Below are positions 1 to 8,433 of a stretch of 64,000 nucleotides of DNA, piece after piece; the first letter of the stretch is position 1; each line of letters begins with the position of its first letter. Location: assembly GCF_041435495.1 (NCBI RefSeq), contig NZ_CP108644.1, positions 4,449,501 through 4,513,500 of the forward strand. The letters run 5' to 3'. The DNA comes from Streptomyces sp. NBC_01116 (GTDB lineage Bacteria > Actinomycetota > Actinomycetes > Streptomycetales > Streptomycetaceae). A model generated the notes under the pieces. That model was not told the DNA's origin. It worked only from the letters and a program-made list of their open reading frames with translations, and made no database searches. The translations under genes and the position numbers were made by a program.

Positions 1-3000
1 GCCGTCTCTGGGACCCGTTGTGGGCACCGGGCGGCGGAAAGTGAAATCTTGCTCCCCTCCGGCGTAGAGCCCGATGGAACTGGTGACAATCTTGAAGTTC
101 TTATGCCAGTCCTGACGGACATTCTTCTGTGTGGCATCCATCAGAGTGGCGCACAAGGGGCACGGGCTACGCGTAACTTTGATCATCAGATTCGCCCACG
201 GATCCAGGTTCGGCGACCTCTCTGCGATCTCGGCTGGCGACGAGAGATACGACGTGAGGTTGCCGGCGAAAACGCCAAGTATCTGTTCCTCTGCATGCCA
301 GCCGCGATGGTTTGCATCAGCTATTATGTCTGGTATCGGCTTGTTGCTGTTCGGGTGCGCCTTGAAGTATGATTCCACCGCTTTCTTGAAGGCTTTGGTG
401 CTGCTCTTGCTTTCCCCTCGAATGTACTCCCGAAACCCGTCGGACCGCTTCAGTGCGCCGATGGCCACTGTGGGTACCCTGGCGGTTATCCATCCATATT
501 TTGGCTTAGATTTCTTACTGCCATAGGCTCCACCGCGCAGATCATCCAGTCTGAAACGAGCGCTAAGACCACTGACCAGAGCGCGAAGGAAGCGGAGCGT
601 CATAATCACTCTGGACGGACTCGCGGTAATGCTTACCTTCGACTCTCCCTCTCCTGTGGAGGAGGTCGAAATTTCCTTGAGTCCAAACTTTTTGAACTTC
701 CGGACCACCGCATCAAGAATTTGGCGAACTTCGTCTGCTGAAGCGCCTTTGAGGTTCCTGTTTTTGAGTTCCCTGGAAACTCGGGAGTTCAGTTCCGCGT
801 CCGATATTTTTCTCTCACGCTCGCCCGATGCGTTAGCCTGCTTCGTGCCTCTGTGGTCCGGGCGCTTCAGTTTCTGCCACAGCGCCCTCCCCTTCTTGGC
901 GATAAAGTCGACGATCTTGTCGATGGCTCGCGTGACCGGTCGTGACACCGACTGGAAGACCGACTTGACCTTGTTGGCGAGGCCGCCGATGCCCAGTAGG
1001 GCGGCGAGGAAGCCGATCAGGAGGGGGACGCTAGAGGCGAGGGCGGCTTCGATGAGTTTGGGGACGCCGGCCTGGCCGCCGTTGGCTATGGCGATGACCG
1101 CGTCCAGGACCGCGTTGACGAAGTCCGCGATCTGCGCGCCCTGCGTCACGATGAACGTGACGATGTCGATGATTCCCTTGACCGCGCGGACGAACGCCGA
1201 GGCGGGGTTGAGCAGGGAGATGATCCAGGTGATGCCCGCGATGAGGACGGTGGGGATCAGGTAGGTCGTCAGCTTGCCGAGGATGGTGGCCTTGAGGTCG
1301 CCCGTCTCTGCCTGGATCTCCTTGACCGCGCCGGCTGGGCCCTCGGCGGCGAGGTTCTTTGCCACCGGGACCGAGGTTTCGACCGCGCTCATCGCTTCGT
1401 CGGGGACGCCCTTGCGGGTGACGCGGGTGCGGATGTTGTCCCAGGTCAGGCCGAGCATCGAGCCGATGAGCTGGATGATTCCCTTGAGGTCGAACTTGGC
1501 CGGGAGGTCCAGGCCCGCCTTGACCGCGGTGCCCAGGAGCCAGGAGACGACGCCGGTCTTCAGGTGGTCGGCGATGTTCGTGATGAAGAGGTTCAGGCCC
1601 GCGCCGACCGCTTTCACCAGGTTGCCCAGGAAGCCGATCGGGTCCTTGATGATCTTCATGATCGCGGAGGCGGCCTTGGCGAGGATGCCCAATAGCAGGT
1701 TCTTCAGCTCGTTGATCGTCTTGATGGCTCCGACGATGGCGTCCTTCGCCTTGTCGATCAGGCCCTTGTTGGCCTCCTGGAGCTTCTTGATCTCCTCGTC
1801 GATCTTGTTGAGGGCGGCGGTGTACTTCTGGGCCAGGTCCTGGACGAGCTGTTCCGACTTCTCGTCGACCGTGGCTTCCAGGTCGTCGAACTTGCCCGCG
1901 AAGTCCTTCGCCGCCTCTTCGCCGAACTGCTTCAGGTCGGCGGGGAGTCTGTCGACCTCGGCCTTCAGCTCCGTGCGGCCCTTGGCTATGCGGGCCTTCG
2001 CCCTGCCGAGTTCGGCGCCGATGATGTCCGCGACCGAGGAGATGACCGTCTGCATGCGGGAGACGTAGAGCTTGCGGGACTCCTGGTACAGGTCGTTCGC
2101 CGCTTTCGGCAGGCCGGCGAATTTGTCCTTGATCCAGCGGCCCTTGCCCATGAGGCCCGAGTACCGCTTGTCCTTGTACTTCTTCATCCGGCTCTTGTGG
2201 TCGGCCGTGAACGCGTCCCGCGCTGACTTCTCGCCCGACGTGAACGCCGAGTCCACCTTCTTGTCCAGGCCGGACAGGGTGTCCTCGACGTCCTTCTTCG
2301 TGCCGTCGTAGACCTTCTGGAGTTTCGCGGTGACCTCGGCGCGCTTCTTCTCGTCCTTCGACTTCGTGTCGTTCTTGCCGCCGTCCACCTGTTTGCCGGC
2401 GCTGGCCCGGGTCGCGGTGAGTCCCGCCATCGCCTGGGCTCCGGACGCGGCCGCGTTCTCCTTGGCGGTGGAGAGCTGCTGGTCCTCCGCCGCCTTTCCC
2501 TTCGCGGGGGCCTTCGCCGCGTCCGCCTCGGAGGTCTTCTTCGCCGACAGCGCCTCGGTGAACTCCGGTTCGTTGCCCTTGGCCAGCTGTTCCTCGGTGA
2601 CCTCGGCGTCCGCCATCGCCTTGTCGTTCTCGGCCGGCCCCTCGGAGAAGTCCGTGACGGCCGCGGGCTGCTTCTCGGGCACCGCGTCCGGGGCGGACGG
2701 TGCGCCCGGATTGCCGGGAGCCTGGTCGGGGGAGAGCGGGGTGACCTCCTTGTCCTTGGCGGCCGAGGTGTCGGGCGGGGCCTTGGTGGCGGTGTCGATG
2801 TCCTTGGCGGAGGTCTCCTTGCCGTCGGTGACCTTGCCGTCGACCTCGGCCTTGACCTGGTCCGCCTTGCCGGACTTGGCGAACTTGTCGGCTTCGTCGA
2901 GGTTCTTGGGGGCCTGGGAGTCGATCGCCTTGTTCACCGCGTCGATGAACGCCTTCTTGTCGAACTCCCCGGGCTTCGCCGCGTTCATCTTCTCGGCATT

Positions 3001-3486
3001 CGCCGCCTTGCCCTGGGCCTCCTTGTCGTCCGGCGGGGCCACCGCCGCGTCCTGCGAGGCCTTCGACTCCGCCGCCGCCGGGGCGTGCGCTGCGAGCCGG
3101 GTCTTCTTCCCCGCCACATCCGCCTTCATGGTGCGGAAGCGGGCCGACTGCGCCGGCGGCGTCTTCACCGGCGAGGTGTAGCGCTGGGCGACCAGTCGCG
3201 ACACCGCCCCGTTCCCCGCCATGCGTTGCAGCCGTTGGATGGAGCGGCGGTCGGGGCGCGGGGCCGCGGGGGCACGCTCCGTACGCGGCGCTTCCGAGCG
3301 GGAGATTTCGAGGGCCGCCCCGTGACCCGCGGCGTGTGCGGCGTCGAGGTTCGGGGCGTGTACGGCGTCGAAGTCCGGGGTGCGTACGGCATCGAGGTGC
3401 GGGGCGTGCACCGCGTCCAGGTCCGCTGTGCGTACGGCGTCGTGACGTGGTGGCGTGGCGGAAGGCTTCTCCGGAACCGCCTTCAT
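1..3486 (-). CDS. Putative CIS cargo toxin with C-terminal cytidine-deaminase-like domain (partial)
   Basis: The reading frame is open from ATG at 3486 (SD-like GGGAGGG upstream) to the window edge: 1162 codons seen, 3' end missing. Residues 16-55 are five 8-residue repeats of the type DAVRTADL. Residues 83-102 hold an IQRLQRMAGNGAVSRLVAQR segment, a pattern common at the N-terminus of CIS-associated DUF4157-type proteins. Residues 110-420 are charged and Ala/Lys-rich. Residues 430-850 are long helices with hydrophobic stretches near 575-620, 739-800 and 818-835, resembling tape-measure or pore-forming delivery regions. Residues about 885-1162 lie in lower-GC DNA and carry H1064-A-E1066 and P1108-C1109-P-L-C1112, the zinc and catalytic signature of cytidine-deaminase-fold toxins. 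It is divergent from the sheath gene. I infer a CIS-delivered effector; substrate (DNA, RNA or nucleotide) unknown. The deaminase family was not resolved. Confidence 0.85.
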   Translation of the reverse strand, partial: MKAVPEKPSATPPRHDAVRTADLDAVHAPHLDAVRTPDFDAVHAPNLDAAHAAGHGAALEISRSEAPRTERAPAAPRPDRRSIQRLQRMAGNGAVSRLVAQRYTSPVKTPPAQSARFRTMKADVAGKKTRLAAHAPAAAESKASQDAAVAPPDDKEAQGKAANAEKMNAAKPGEFDKKAFIDAVNKAIDSQAPKNLDEADKFAKSGKADQVKAEVDGKVTDGKETSAKDIDTATKAPPDTSAAKDKEVTPLSPDQAPGNPGAPSAPDAVPEKQPAAVTDFSEGPAENDKAMADAEVTEEQLAKGNEPEFTEALSAKKTSEADAAKAPAKGKAAEDQQLSTAKENAAASGAQAMAGLTATRASAGKQVDGGKNDTKSKDEKKRAEVTAKLQKVYDGTKKDVEDTLSGLDKKVDSAFTSGEKSARDAFTADHKSRMKKYKDKRYSGLMGKGRWIKDKFAGLPKAANDLYQESRKLYVSRMQTVISSVADIIGAELGRAKARIAKGRTELKAEVDRLPADLKQFGEEAAKDFAGKFDDLEATVDEKSEQLVQDLAQKYTAALNKIDEEIKKLQEANKGLIDKAKDAIVGAIKTINELKNLLLGILAKAASAIMKIIKDPIGFLGNLVKAVGAGLNLFITNIADHLKTGVVSWLLGTAVKAGLDLPAKFDLKGIIQLIGSMLGLTWDNIRTRVTRKGVPDEAMSAVETSVPVAKNLAAEGPAGAVKEIQAETGDLKATILGKLTTYLIPTVLIAGITWIISLLNPASAFVRAVKGIIDIVTFIVTQGAQIADFVNAVLDAVIAIANGGQAGVPKLIEAALASSVPLLIGFLAALLGIGGLANKVKSVFQSVSRPVTRAIDKIVDFIAKKGRALWQKLKRPDHRGTKQANASGERERKISDAELNSRVSRELKNRNLKGASADEVRQILDAVVRKFKKFGLKEISTSSTGEGESKVSITASPSRVIMTLRFLRALVSGLSARFRLDDLRGGAYGSKKSKPKYGWITARVPTVAIGALKRSDGFREYIRGESKSSTKAFKKAVESYFKAHPNSNKPIPDIIADANHRGWHAEEQILGVFAGNLTSYLSSPAEIAERSPNLDPWANLMIKVTRSPCPLCATLMDATQKNVRQDWHKNFKIVTSSIGLYAGGEQDFTFRRPVPTTGPRDG
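3322..3441 (-). repeat. Five 24-bp repeats encoding an 8-residue unit
   Basis: Residues 16-55 of the cargo protein read DAVRTADL, DAVHAPHL, DAVRTPDF, DAVHAPNL, DAAHAAGH. The units alternate R-T and H-A variants, so a 16-residue higher-order repeat is possible. They sit just before the QR-rich motif. A role as a loading or sorting tag is only a guess. Confidence 0.8.
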
Positions 3487-3806
3487 CCGCCGACCCTCCC
3501 GCCTCTCCCGCTCCCGCCGGCCAGGAGGCCGCCCGGATGTGGTGCATGCGTGGTGGCTGCCACCGTGCCGGGGGAGCCGGGGACGTACGCAGCGCGCGCG
3601 TGCCGCGTACGGGGCAGGGCGGGGCGGCACCCGCGGCGCGGTCGTGTTGCCTCATCGGGCAGCCCTCGATGCGCGGCGGGGCGGCCGACCGTCCGTTCCC
3701 GGTGATCGCCCCCGTGACGAGAATGGCCCGCGTCACCCGGTCGAGCCGTGCGTTTCGGCAGTGCGTTCAGGCAGTGCGTTCAGGAGTGTGTCGAGGAGAG
3801 GCCCTT
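3487..3806. promoter_or_regulatory. Divergent intergenic region between cargo gene and CIS sheath operon
   Basis: These 320 bases separate two diverging genes, so promoters for both are expected here. I see no convincing -10/-35 pair. A 13-bp direct repeat GGCAGTGCGTTCA occurs twice head to tail at 3757-3769 and 3770-3782, ending 24 bases before the sheath ATG. A GAGGAGAGG Shine-Dalgarno follows it. The repeat could bind a regulator or form part of the leader. Confidence 0.5.
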
Positions 3807-5384
3807 ATGCCGTCGTACCTGTCCCCCGGCGTCTACGTCGAAGAGGTCGAGTCCGGATCCCGGCCGATCGAAGGGGTGGGCACCTCGGTCGCCGCCTTCG
3901 TCGGATTCGCCCAGAAGGGCCCGTTCGACGAGGCGACGCTGATCACCAACTGGAGCCAGTTCGTCGCCACGTTCGGCGACTTCGTCGACGGCACCTACCT
4001 CGCCTCCTCCGTCTACGGCTTCTTCGCCAACGGTGGCGGGGTCTGTTACGTCGTGCGCGTCGACGACGGCACGACGGCGGCTCACATCGGGGCCGACGGG
4101 GCCGAGGCGGGCGACACCGGGGAAGCCCGTGGGACCGGCGAGCTGCCCGTCGGCGCCGAGGTCCCGGTCGGGCCCTACGCCGTACGGCCCCGGCCGGGGG
4201 TGAGCGGCGAGATCAGCGTGGAGGTCGCCCCGGTCGAGAGCGACGATCCGCCCGCCGACGTCTTCCGGTTCCTCGTGAAGCGCGACGGACAGGTCGTGGA
4301 GACGTACCCCTCCGTCACCACCAAGCGCAGCAAGGACAACGTCGCCACCCGCGTCAACGCCACGTCCGAGCTGATCGAGGTACGGGAGTCGGGGCGCGGC
4401 GCCGCCCCCGCCCCGCCCGCGCCGCAGACGGTGGTCCTCGCTCCGGCCGCCCCCGCCGCCGGCAGCTCCGGAGCGATGGCCCCCGAGGTGTACGTCGGCG
4501 ACGCCGACCGCCGTACGGGGCTCGGCGGCCTCGAAGCGGTCGACGAGGTCACCATGATCGCCGTGCCCGACCTGATGAGCGCGTACGAACGCGGGCTGCT
4601 GGACCTGGAGTCGGTCATCGCCGTCCAGCAGGGGCTGATCACCCACTGCGAGCTGATGGGCGACCGGGTGGCCATCCTCGACCCGCCGCCCGGGCTCACC
4701 CCGCAGCAGATCCGCGGCTGGCGCACCGGGCAGGCCAACTTCGACTCCAAGTACGCCACGCTCTACTACCCCTGGATCAGCGTCGCCGACCCCGCGTCCG
4801 GCCGCGCCACCCTCGTACCGCCCAGCGGGCACATCGCCGGGGTCTGGGCGCGCAACGACGACACGCGCGGGGTGCACAAGGCCCCGGCGAACGAGGTCGT
4901 CCGGGGAGCCGTCGCGCTGGCGACCCAGCTCACCAAGGGCGAGCACGACCTCCTCAACCCGATCGGGCTGAACTGCATCCGCGCCTTCCCCGGCCGGGGC
5001 ATCCGGGTGTGGGGCGCGCGGACGCTGGCGTCCGACCCCGCCTGGCGGTATCTGAACGTCCGGCGGCTCTTCAACTACCTGGAGGAGTCGATCCTCGCCG
5101 GTACGCAGTGGGTCGTCTTCGAGCCGAACGACGACGCCCTGTGGGCCCGTGTCCGGCGCACCGTCTCGGCGTTCCTCGTCAACGAGTGGCGCAAGGGATC
5201 GCTGTTCGGGCTGACCCCCGAGGAGGCGTTCTACGTGAAGTGCGACCGCGAGACGAACCCGCCGGAGAGCATCGACGCGGGGCAGGTCATCTGCGAGATC
5301 GGGGTCGCCCCCGTCAAACCGGCCGAGTTCGTGGTGTTCCGGCTCTCCCAGCTGACCGGCGGCAGCGGTGGTGTCGACGAATGA
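3807..5384 (+). CDS. Contractile injection system sheath protein
   Basis: A 525-residue protein starting MPSYLSPGVYVEEVESGSRP, the classic N-terminus of phage-tail/Afp-type contractile sheath subunits. The C-terminal third (residues about 400-520) contains the conserved sheath core with NPIGLNCIRAFPGRGIRVWG, ending FVVFRLSQLTGG. A Pro/Ala-rich stretch around residues 200-235 separates a variable outer domain from the core. The ATG at 3807 has a GAGGAGAGG Shine-Dalgarno; longer upstream reading is not sheath-like. It polymerises around the inner tube and shortens to drive the tube forward. First gene of the CIS operon, 62 bases before the tube gene. Only one sheath gene is visible. Confidence 0.95.
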   Translation: MPSYLSPGVYVEEVESGSRPIEGVGTSVAAFVGFAQKGPFDEATLITNWSQFVATFGDFVDGTYLASSVYGFFANGGGVCYVVRVDDGTTAAHIGADGAEAGDTGEARGTGELPVGAEVPVGPYAVRPRPGVSGEISVEVAPVESDDPPADVFRFLVKRDGQVVETYPSVTTKRSKDNVATRVNATSELIEVRESGRGAAPAPPAPQTVVLAPAAPAAGSSGAMAPEVYVGDADRRTGLGGLEAVDEVTMIAVPDLMSAYERGLLDLESVIAVQQGLITHCELMGDRVAILDPPPGLTPQQIRGWRTGQANFDSKYATLYYPWISVADPASGRATLVPPSGHIAGVWARNDDTRGVHKAPANEVVRGAVALATQLTKGEHDLLNPIGLNCIRAFPGRGIRVWGARTLASDPAWRYLNVRRLFNYLEESILAGTQWVVFEPNDDALWARVRRTVSAFLVNEWRKGSLFGLTPEEAFYVKCDRETNPPESIDAGQVICEIGVAPVKPAEFVVFRLSQLTGGSGGVDE

Positions 5385-5446
5385 CCGGCCGCCGCCCCCG
5401 TCGGCCGCTGACAGCCCGTTCCTGAGTCCGGCGTAAGGAGTCCGCT

Positions 5447-5890
5447 GTGCCACTTCCCGATCTCGACAGTTCCGTCGGGCATTCCTTCGGCCTCGAATTC
5501 GACAGCGTCATCATCAAGCAGATCACCGAGGTCAGCGGTCTGAAGATGGAGCAGGACGTCATCGAGCTGAAGCAGAACACCTTCGACGGCAAGTACGCCA
5601 TCAAGAAGCTGCCCGGCCGCCCCAAGGCCGGTGAGGTCACCGTGACGCGCGGGCTCACCGAGGACAACAGCTTCGAGCGGTGGATCAAGGACTCGCGGTT
5701 CGGCCGCATGACGAACGCCCGCCGTAACGGCGCCGTCATCGTCTACGACTACGAGGGCCTGCCGATCAAGCGGTACAAGCTCATCAACGCCTGGCCGAAG
5801 TCCCTGGAGATCGGCACCCTCAAGGCCGGCGACACCTCGGTGCTGACCGAGAAGCTGGCGATCACCTACGAGGCCATGGAACTCGACTGA
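5447..5890 (+). CDS. CIS inner tube protein (phage tail tube, gp19-like)
   Basis: A 147-residue protein of the phage tail tube/Hcp-like family (T4 gp19, Afp1). The GTG start is preceded by TAAGGAG. It has the family's compact beta architecture with FGLEFDSVIIKQITEVSGL at residues 14-32 and a typical TVTRGLTEDNSF segment near 65. Subunits stack as hexamers to form the rigid tube inside the sheath, through which cargo can be carried. Its stop overlaps the next start by one base (TGATG), implying coupled translation. Confidence 0.95.
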   Translation: MPLPDLDSSVGHSFGLEFDSVIIKQITEVSGLKMEQDVIELKQNTFDGKYAIKKLPGRPKAGEVTVTRGLTEDNSFERWIKDSRFGRMTNARRNGAVIVYDYEGLPIKRYKLINAWPKSLEIGTLKAGDTSVLTEKLAITYEAMELD

Positions 5891-6345
5891 TGCGCCGCTC
5901 GGTCCAGTTCCAGAGCCCGGAGCAGGTCGAGGCCACGGCCGGGACACGGGGCGGCTCGACGGTTCAGCGGGAGCCCTTGCGCACGGAGTTCGGGTTCGAA
6001 CTGCCCCGTGGTTACGTCGACGAGACGGGTGCGGTCCACCGCACCGGCGTGATGCGCCTCGCCACCGCTCGCGACGAACTCGTCCCCCTGCGGGACGACC
6101 GGGTCAGGGAGAACTCCGCCTATCTGTCGGTGGTCCTCATCTCCCGGGTCGTGACGCGCATCGGCACGGTCGAGGACATCCATCCCGGTGTCATCGAGGA
6201 CCTGTTCGCCTCCGACCTGGCCTTCCTCCAGGACTTCTACCGCCGGATCAACGCCGAGGGCCATACCCGCGCCGCCGTCACCTGCCCATCCTGCGACGAG
6301 GAGTTCGCGGTGAATCTCGCCGGTGGCCGCCTGGGGGAATCGTGA
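5890..6345 (+). CDS. CIS-associated small protein, possible tail assembly chaperone
   Basis: A 151-residue protein I do not recognise by name. Its position directly after the tube gene and its size match the small assembly or chaperone genes of phage tails and Afp-type particles. The middle (residues 35-115) is predicted mixed alpha/beta. The C-terminal part contains a CPSC pair (residues 131-134) that could bind metal with other ligands, though no second Cys pair is visible. The start overlaps the tube stop by one base, and the end overlaps the next GTG by four bases (GTGA). Confidence 0.8.
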   Translation: MRRSVQFQSPEQVEATAGTRGGSTVQREPLRTEFGFELPRGYVDETGAVHRTGVMRLATARDELVPLRDDRVRENSAYLSVVLISRVVTRIGTVEDIHPGVIEDLFASDLAFLQDFYRRINAEGHTRAAVTCPSCDEEFAVNLAGGRLGES

Positions 6346-6485
6346 CGTACGCGGCCGACCTGCTCTACGAGGAGGTCGCGTACCTCGCCTACCACTTCCA
6401 CTGGCAGCTGGACGATCTGCTGGACCTGGAACACCCGGAACGCCTGAAGTTCGTCGCGCAGGTCGCCCGCCTCAACGGGCACTGA
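6342..6485 (+). CDS. Very small CIS protein (47 aa), DUF6760-like
   Basis: A 47-residue ORF beginning VTYAADLLYEEVAYLAYHFH and rich in aromatic and leucine residues, probably a two-helix protein. The GTG overlaps the preceding stop (GTGA), so it is read by coupled re-initiation. I recall similar short proteins, labelled DUF6760, in the same slot of Streptomyces CIS clusters; the label is from memory. It may act with the preceding protein in tube or tail assembly, like the paired assembly chaperones of tailed phages. Confidence 0.75.
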   Translation: MTYAADLLYEEVAYLAYHFHWQLDDLLDLEHPERLKFVAQVARLNGH

Positions 6486-6539
6486 GGCCCTGCCCGACGG
6501 CCGGGCGGGATACACCGCGCAGGGGAGGACGAGGAGCTC

Positions 6540-8366
6540 ATGGGGTTGATGTCCTGGCTGCGAGGCGGCCGCGGTGCTGACCGCTCCGGCGATGCGCCCG
6601 CCCTCGCCCCTGCGCCCGTGCCTGTGGCCGATCGTGGCGAACGGGTTGACCTGAACCGGCTGGAGCCGATCCAGCGGGTGGTGTCCGGGCAGCGACTGAC
6701 GGTGGGGCCGGCGGAGTTCGAGGCGTCGCTCACCACCCGCCAGGACACGGCCCTCGGGACTCCGCTCGGGCACCTGGTGAGCCCCGATGCCCCGGCCGGG
6801 CTGGTGCGCGGGGTCGGTGTGGCGGAGTCCGCGCCGGTGCCGTCGTCGGTCGCTGCTCAGCGGTCCGTGGACATGCCGGTGCGGGGCGCGGTGACCCACT
6901 TCGGGCGGGTGGGCGGGCCCGAGGCCGTGCCGGGGGTCGTTTCCGCGCCCCTATCCGCGCCCCCGCCCGTACCCGTACAGCGTCTGTATGGCGGTGAGCA
7001 CTCGGCCATGACGTCCGCCCCCGGGGCGGAGAGCGGCCCCGGGGGCGAGGAGGAGTTGCCCGTGCGGCGCCTGGTGGGTGAGCGGTCCGTCGCGGCGGAG
7101 CCCGCGCCTCCGGTTCCGTCGTCCGACCCATCGTCCGCCCCGCCGTCCGACCTGCCGCCCGCCCCGGCCTCCGGCGGTGTCGGCGTTCAGCGGGCTTCGG
7201 TGCCTCCGGCGGGGGAACGGCCCCGGCGGGCGCCCGGGCTCGGTGCGCCCCTGCCCGGTCTGCCGCCGACCGCCCAGCGACGGGCCGCCTCCAGCCCGGA
7301 AGCCGCCGGGAGTCAGGTGCCGCCTGCTGCCCCTGCTGCGCCCGGCCCGTCCGAGGCCGTGTCGCCGGGAGGCGCGGACCAGCCCACTGCTCCCTTGCTC
7401 GGTGACGATCCGCTGGTGGGGGAGGTGTTCCCGAGCCGTCCCGATGATCTTGGAGTGGGGGCGCCTGCCTCTGTGAGTGATGTGAGCGGTGTGGGCAGTG
7501 CCGGTGATGCGGGCTTGGTGGGCGGTGCGGGTGGGGCCGAGGGGGGCGGAGGTGCCGGGGATGCCGGAAGTTCCCTCCAGAGGTCGGCCGGTCCGCCCGC
7601 CCCCTCCGGTCCGTCGTCCGCGCCTCCCGAGCCTCCCGCGCCTCCCGCCCCGGCTGACAGCGGCCCCATCGCCCCCCTCCTGGGTGACCGGCCCCTGGTT
7701 CCGCGGAACGTCGACGTACAGCGTGCAGCCGCGCCGGTTTCCGGGCCCGCGTCGGAGCCCGGCGGGTCGTCAGCCCCGCCCCCCGAAGGGGTGCCGGTCC
7801 GGTGGATCGGGGCGGAGGGCGGGGGGCAGGTGGCCGGGCCCGGTGTCTCCGTGGGGCCCGCGCCTTCGTTGTCCGCCCCCGCCGGACCGCCCTTCGCGTC
7901 CCTCCAGCGTCGGGCCGCCGGAGAGCCTCCGGTGCCGGCCTCGGTGGCGCGTTCCCTGCCGGGTTCCGGCAGTGGGCGTCGGCTGCCCTCGGCCGGTTCC
8001 GTGGCGGTGGCGGCCGGGGTGGCGCAGCGGATGGCCGACGGCAGTGTCGTCTTCGGGGGCGCGCCGTTCTCCGGAACCTCGCGGCCGGTCGTCCAGCGGG
8101 ACTCCGAGGTGGCCGAGTCCGTCGAGGAACCGCCGCCTCCCGAGCCCGACCCCGTAACGGAACCGGAGGGCGGCGTGGAGGCCGGGCCCGGCCCCGTGAC
8201 GGAGTCGGGAGGCGGAGCCGGGGCTGCTCCGAAGGACGGCAAGGGTGCTCCCGCCGTCACGGACGAGCTGGTCCGGGCCCTGTACGCCCCGCTGAGCCGG
8301 CTCCTGAAGAACGATCTCCGGCTGGAACGCGAACGCGCCGGCCATCTCATCAACACCCGCCACTGA
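6540..8366 (+). CDS. Proline/alanine-rich disordered CIS protein with repeated QR motifs
   Basis: A 608-residue protein, almost entirely low-complexity Pro/Ala/Gly/Ser and so probably disordered. The N-terminus (MGLMSWLRGG, then LNRLEPIQRVVSGQ) and the C-terminal 45 residues (helical, DELVRALYAPLSRLLKNDLR) look folded or helical. A short motif hydrophobic-Gln-Arg recurs at least ten times (IQR, AQR, VQR, VQR, AQR, LQR, VQR, LQR, AQR, VQR), the same motif seen in the N-terminus of the cargo protein. The GAGGAG preceding the ATG supports the start. It lies between the assembly genes and the second tube gene. Function unknown: a scaffold, adaptor or cargo-handling protein are options. Confidence 0.85.
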   Translation: MGLMSWLRGGRGADRSGDAPALAPAPVPVADRGERVDLNRLEPIQRVVSGQRLTVGPAEFEASLTTRQDTALGTPLGHLVSPDAPAGLVRGVGVAESAPVPSSVAAQRSVDMPVRGAVTHFGRVGGPEAVPGVVSAPLSAPPPVPVQRLYGGEHSAMTSAPGAESGPGGEEELPVRRLVGERSVAAEPAPPVPSSDPSSAPPSDLPPAPASGGVGVQRASVPPAGERPRRAPGLGAPLPGLPPTAQRRAASSPEAAGSQVPPAAPAAPGPSEAVSPGGADQPTAPLLGDDPLVGEVFPSRPDDLGVGAPASVSDVSGVGSAGDAGLVGGAGGAEGGGGAGDAGSSLQRSAGPPAPSGPSSAPPEPPAPPAPADSGPIAPLLGDRPLVPRNVDVQRAAAPVSGPASEPGGSSAPPPEGVPVRWIGAEGGGQVAGPGVSVGPAPSLSAPAGPPFASLQRRAAGEPPVPASVARSLPGSGSGRRLPSAGSVAVAAGVAQRMADGSVVFGGAPFSGTSRPVVQRDSEVAESVEEPPPPEPDPVTEPEGGVEAGPGPVTESGGGAGAAPKDGKGAPAVTDELVRALYAPLSRLLKNDLRLERERAGHLINTRH

Positions 8367-8433
8367 AAGCCGAGTCGAAGCTCGGACCAAGCCTGATCGA
8401 TCGGCTGCCCGACCGAACTGAGAGGTACGTGTC

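Noticed and set aside
629..3181. Several rightward open frames rich in Ser, Ala and Leu
   Set aside because: They are antisense to the cargo gene and show no domain, ribosome site or coupling.
1031..3736. A 901-codon leftward open frame rich in Arg, Gly and Pro
   Set aside because: It is a shadow of the cargo gene in another frame. Its composition is typical of antisense or shifted reading in high-GC DNA, and the true frame gives coherent helices and a deaminase domain.
6342..6345. Programmed -1 frameshift between the two small CIS genes
   Set aside because: No XXXYYYZ heptamer is present in the correct frame; kept only as a low-interest idea.
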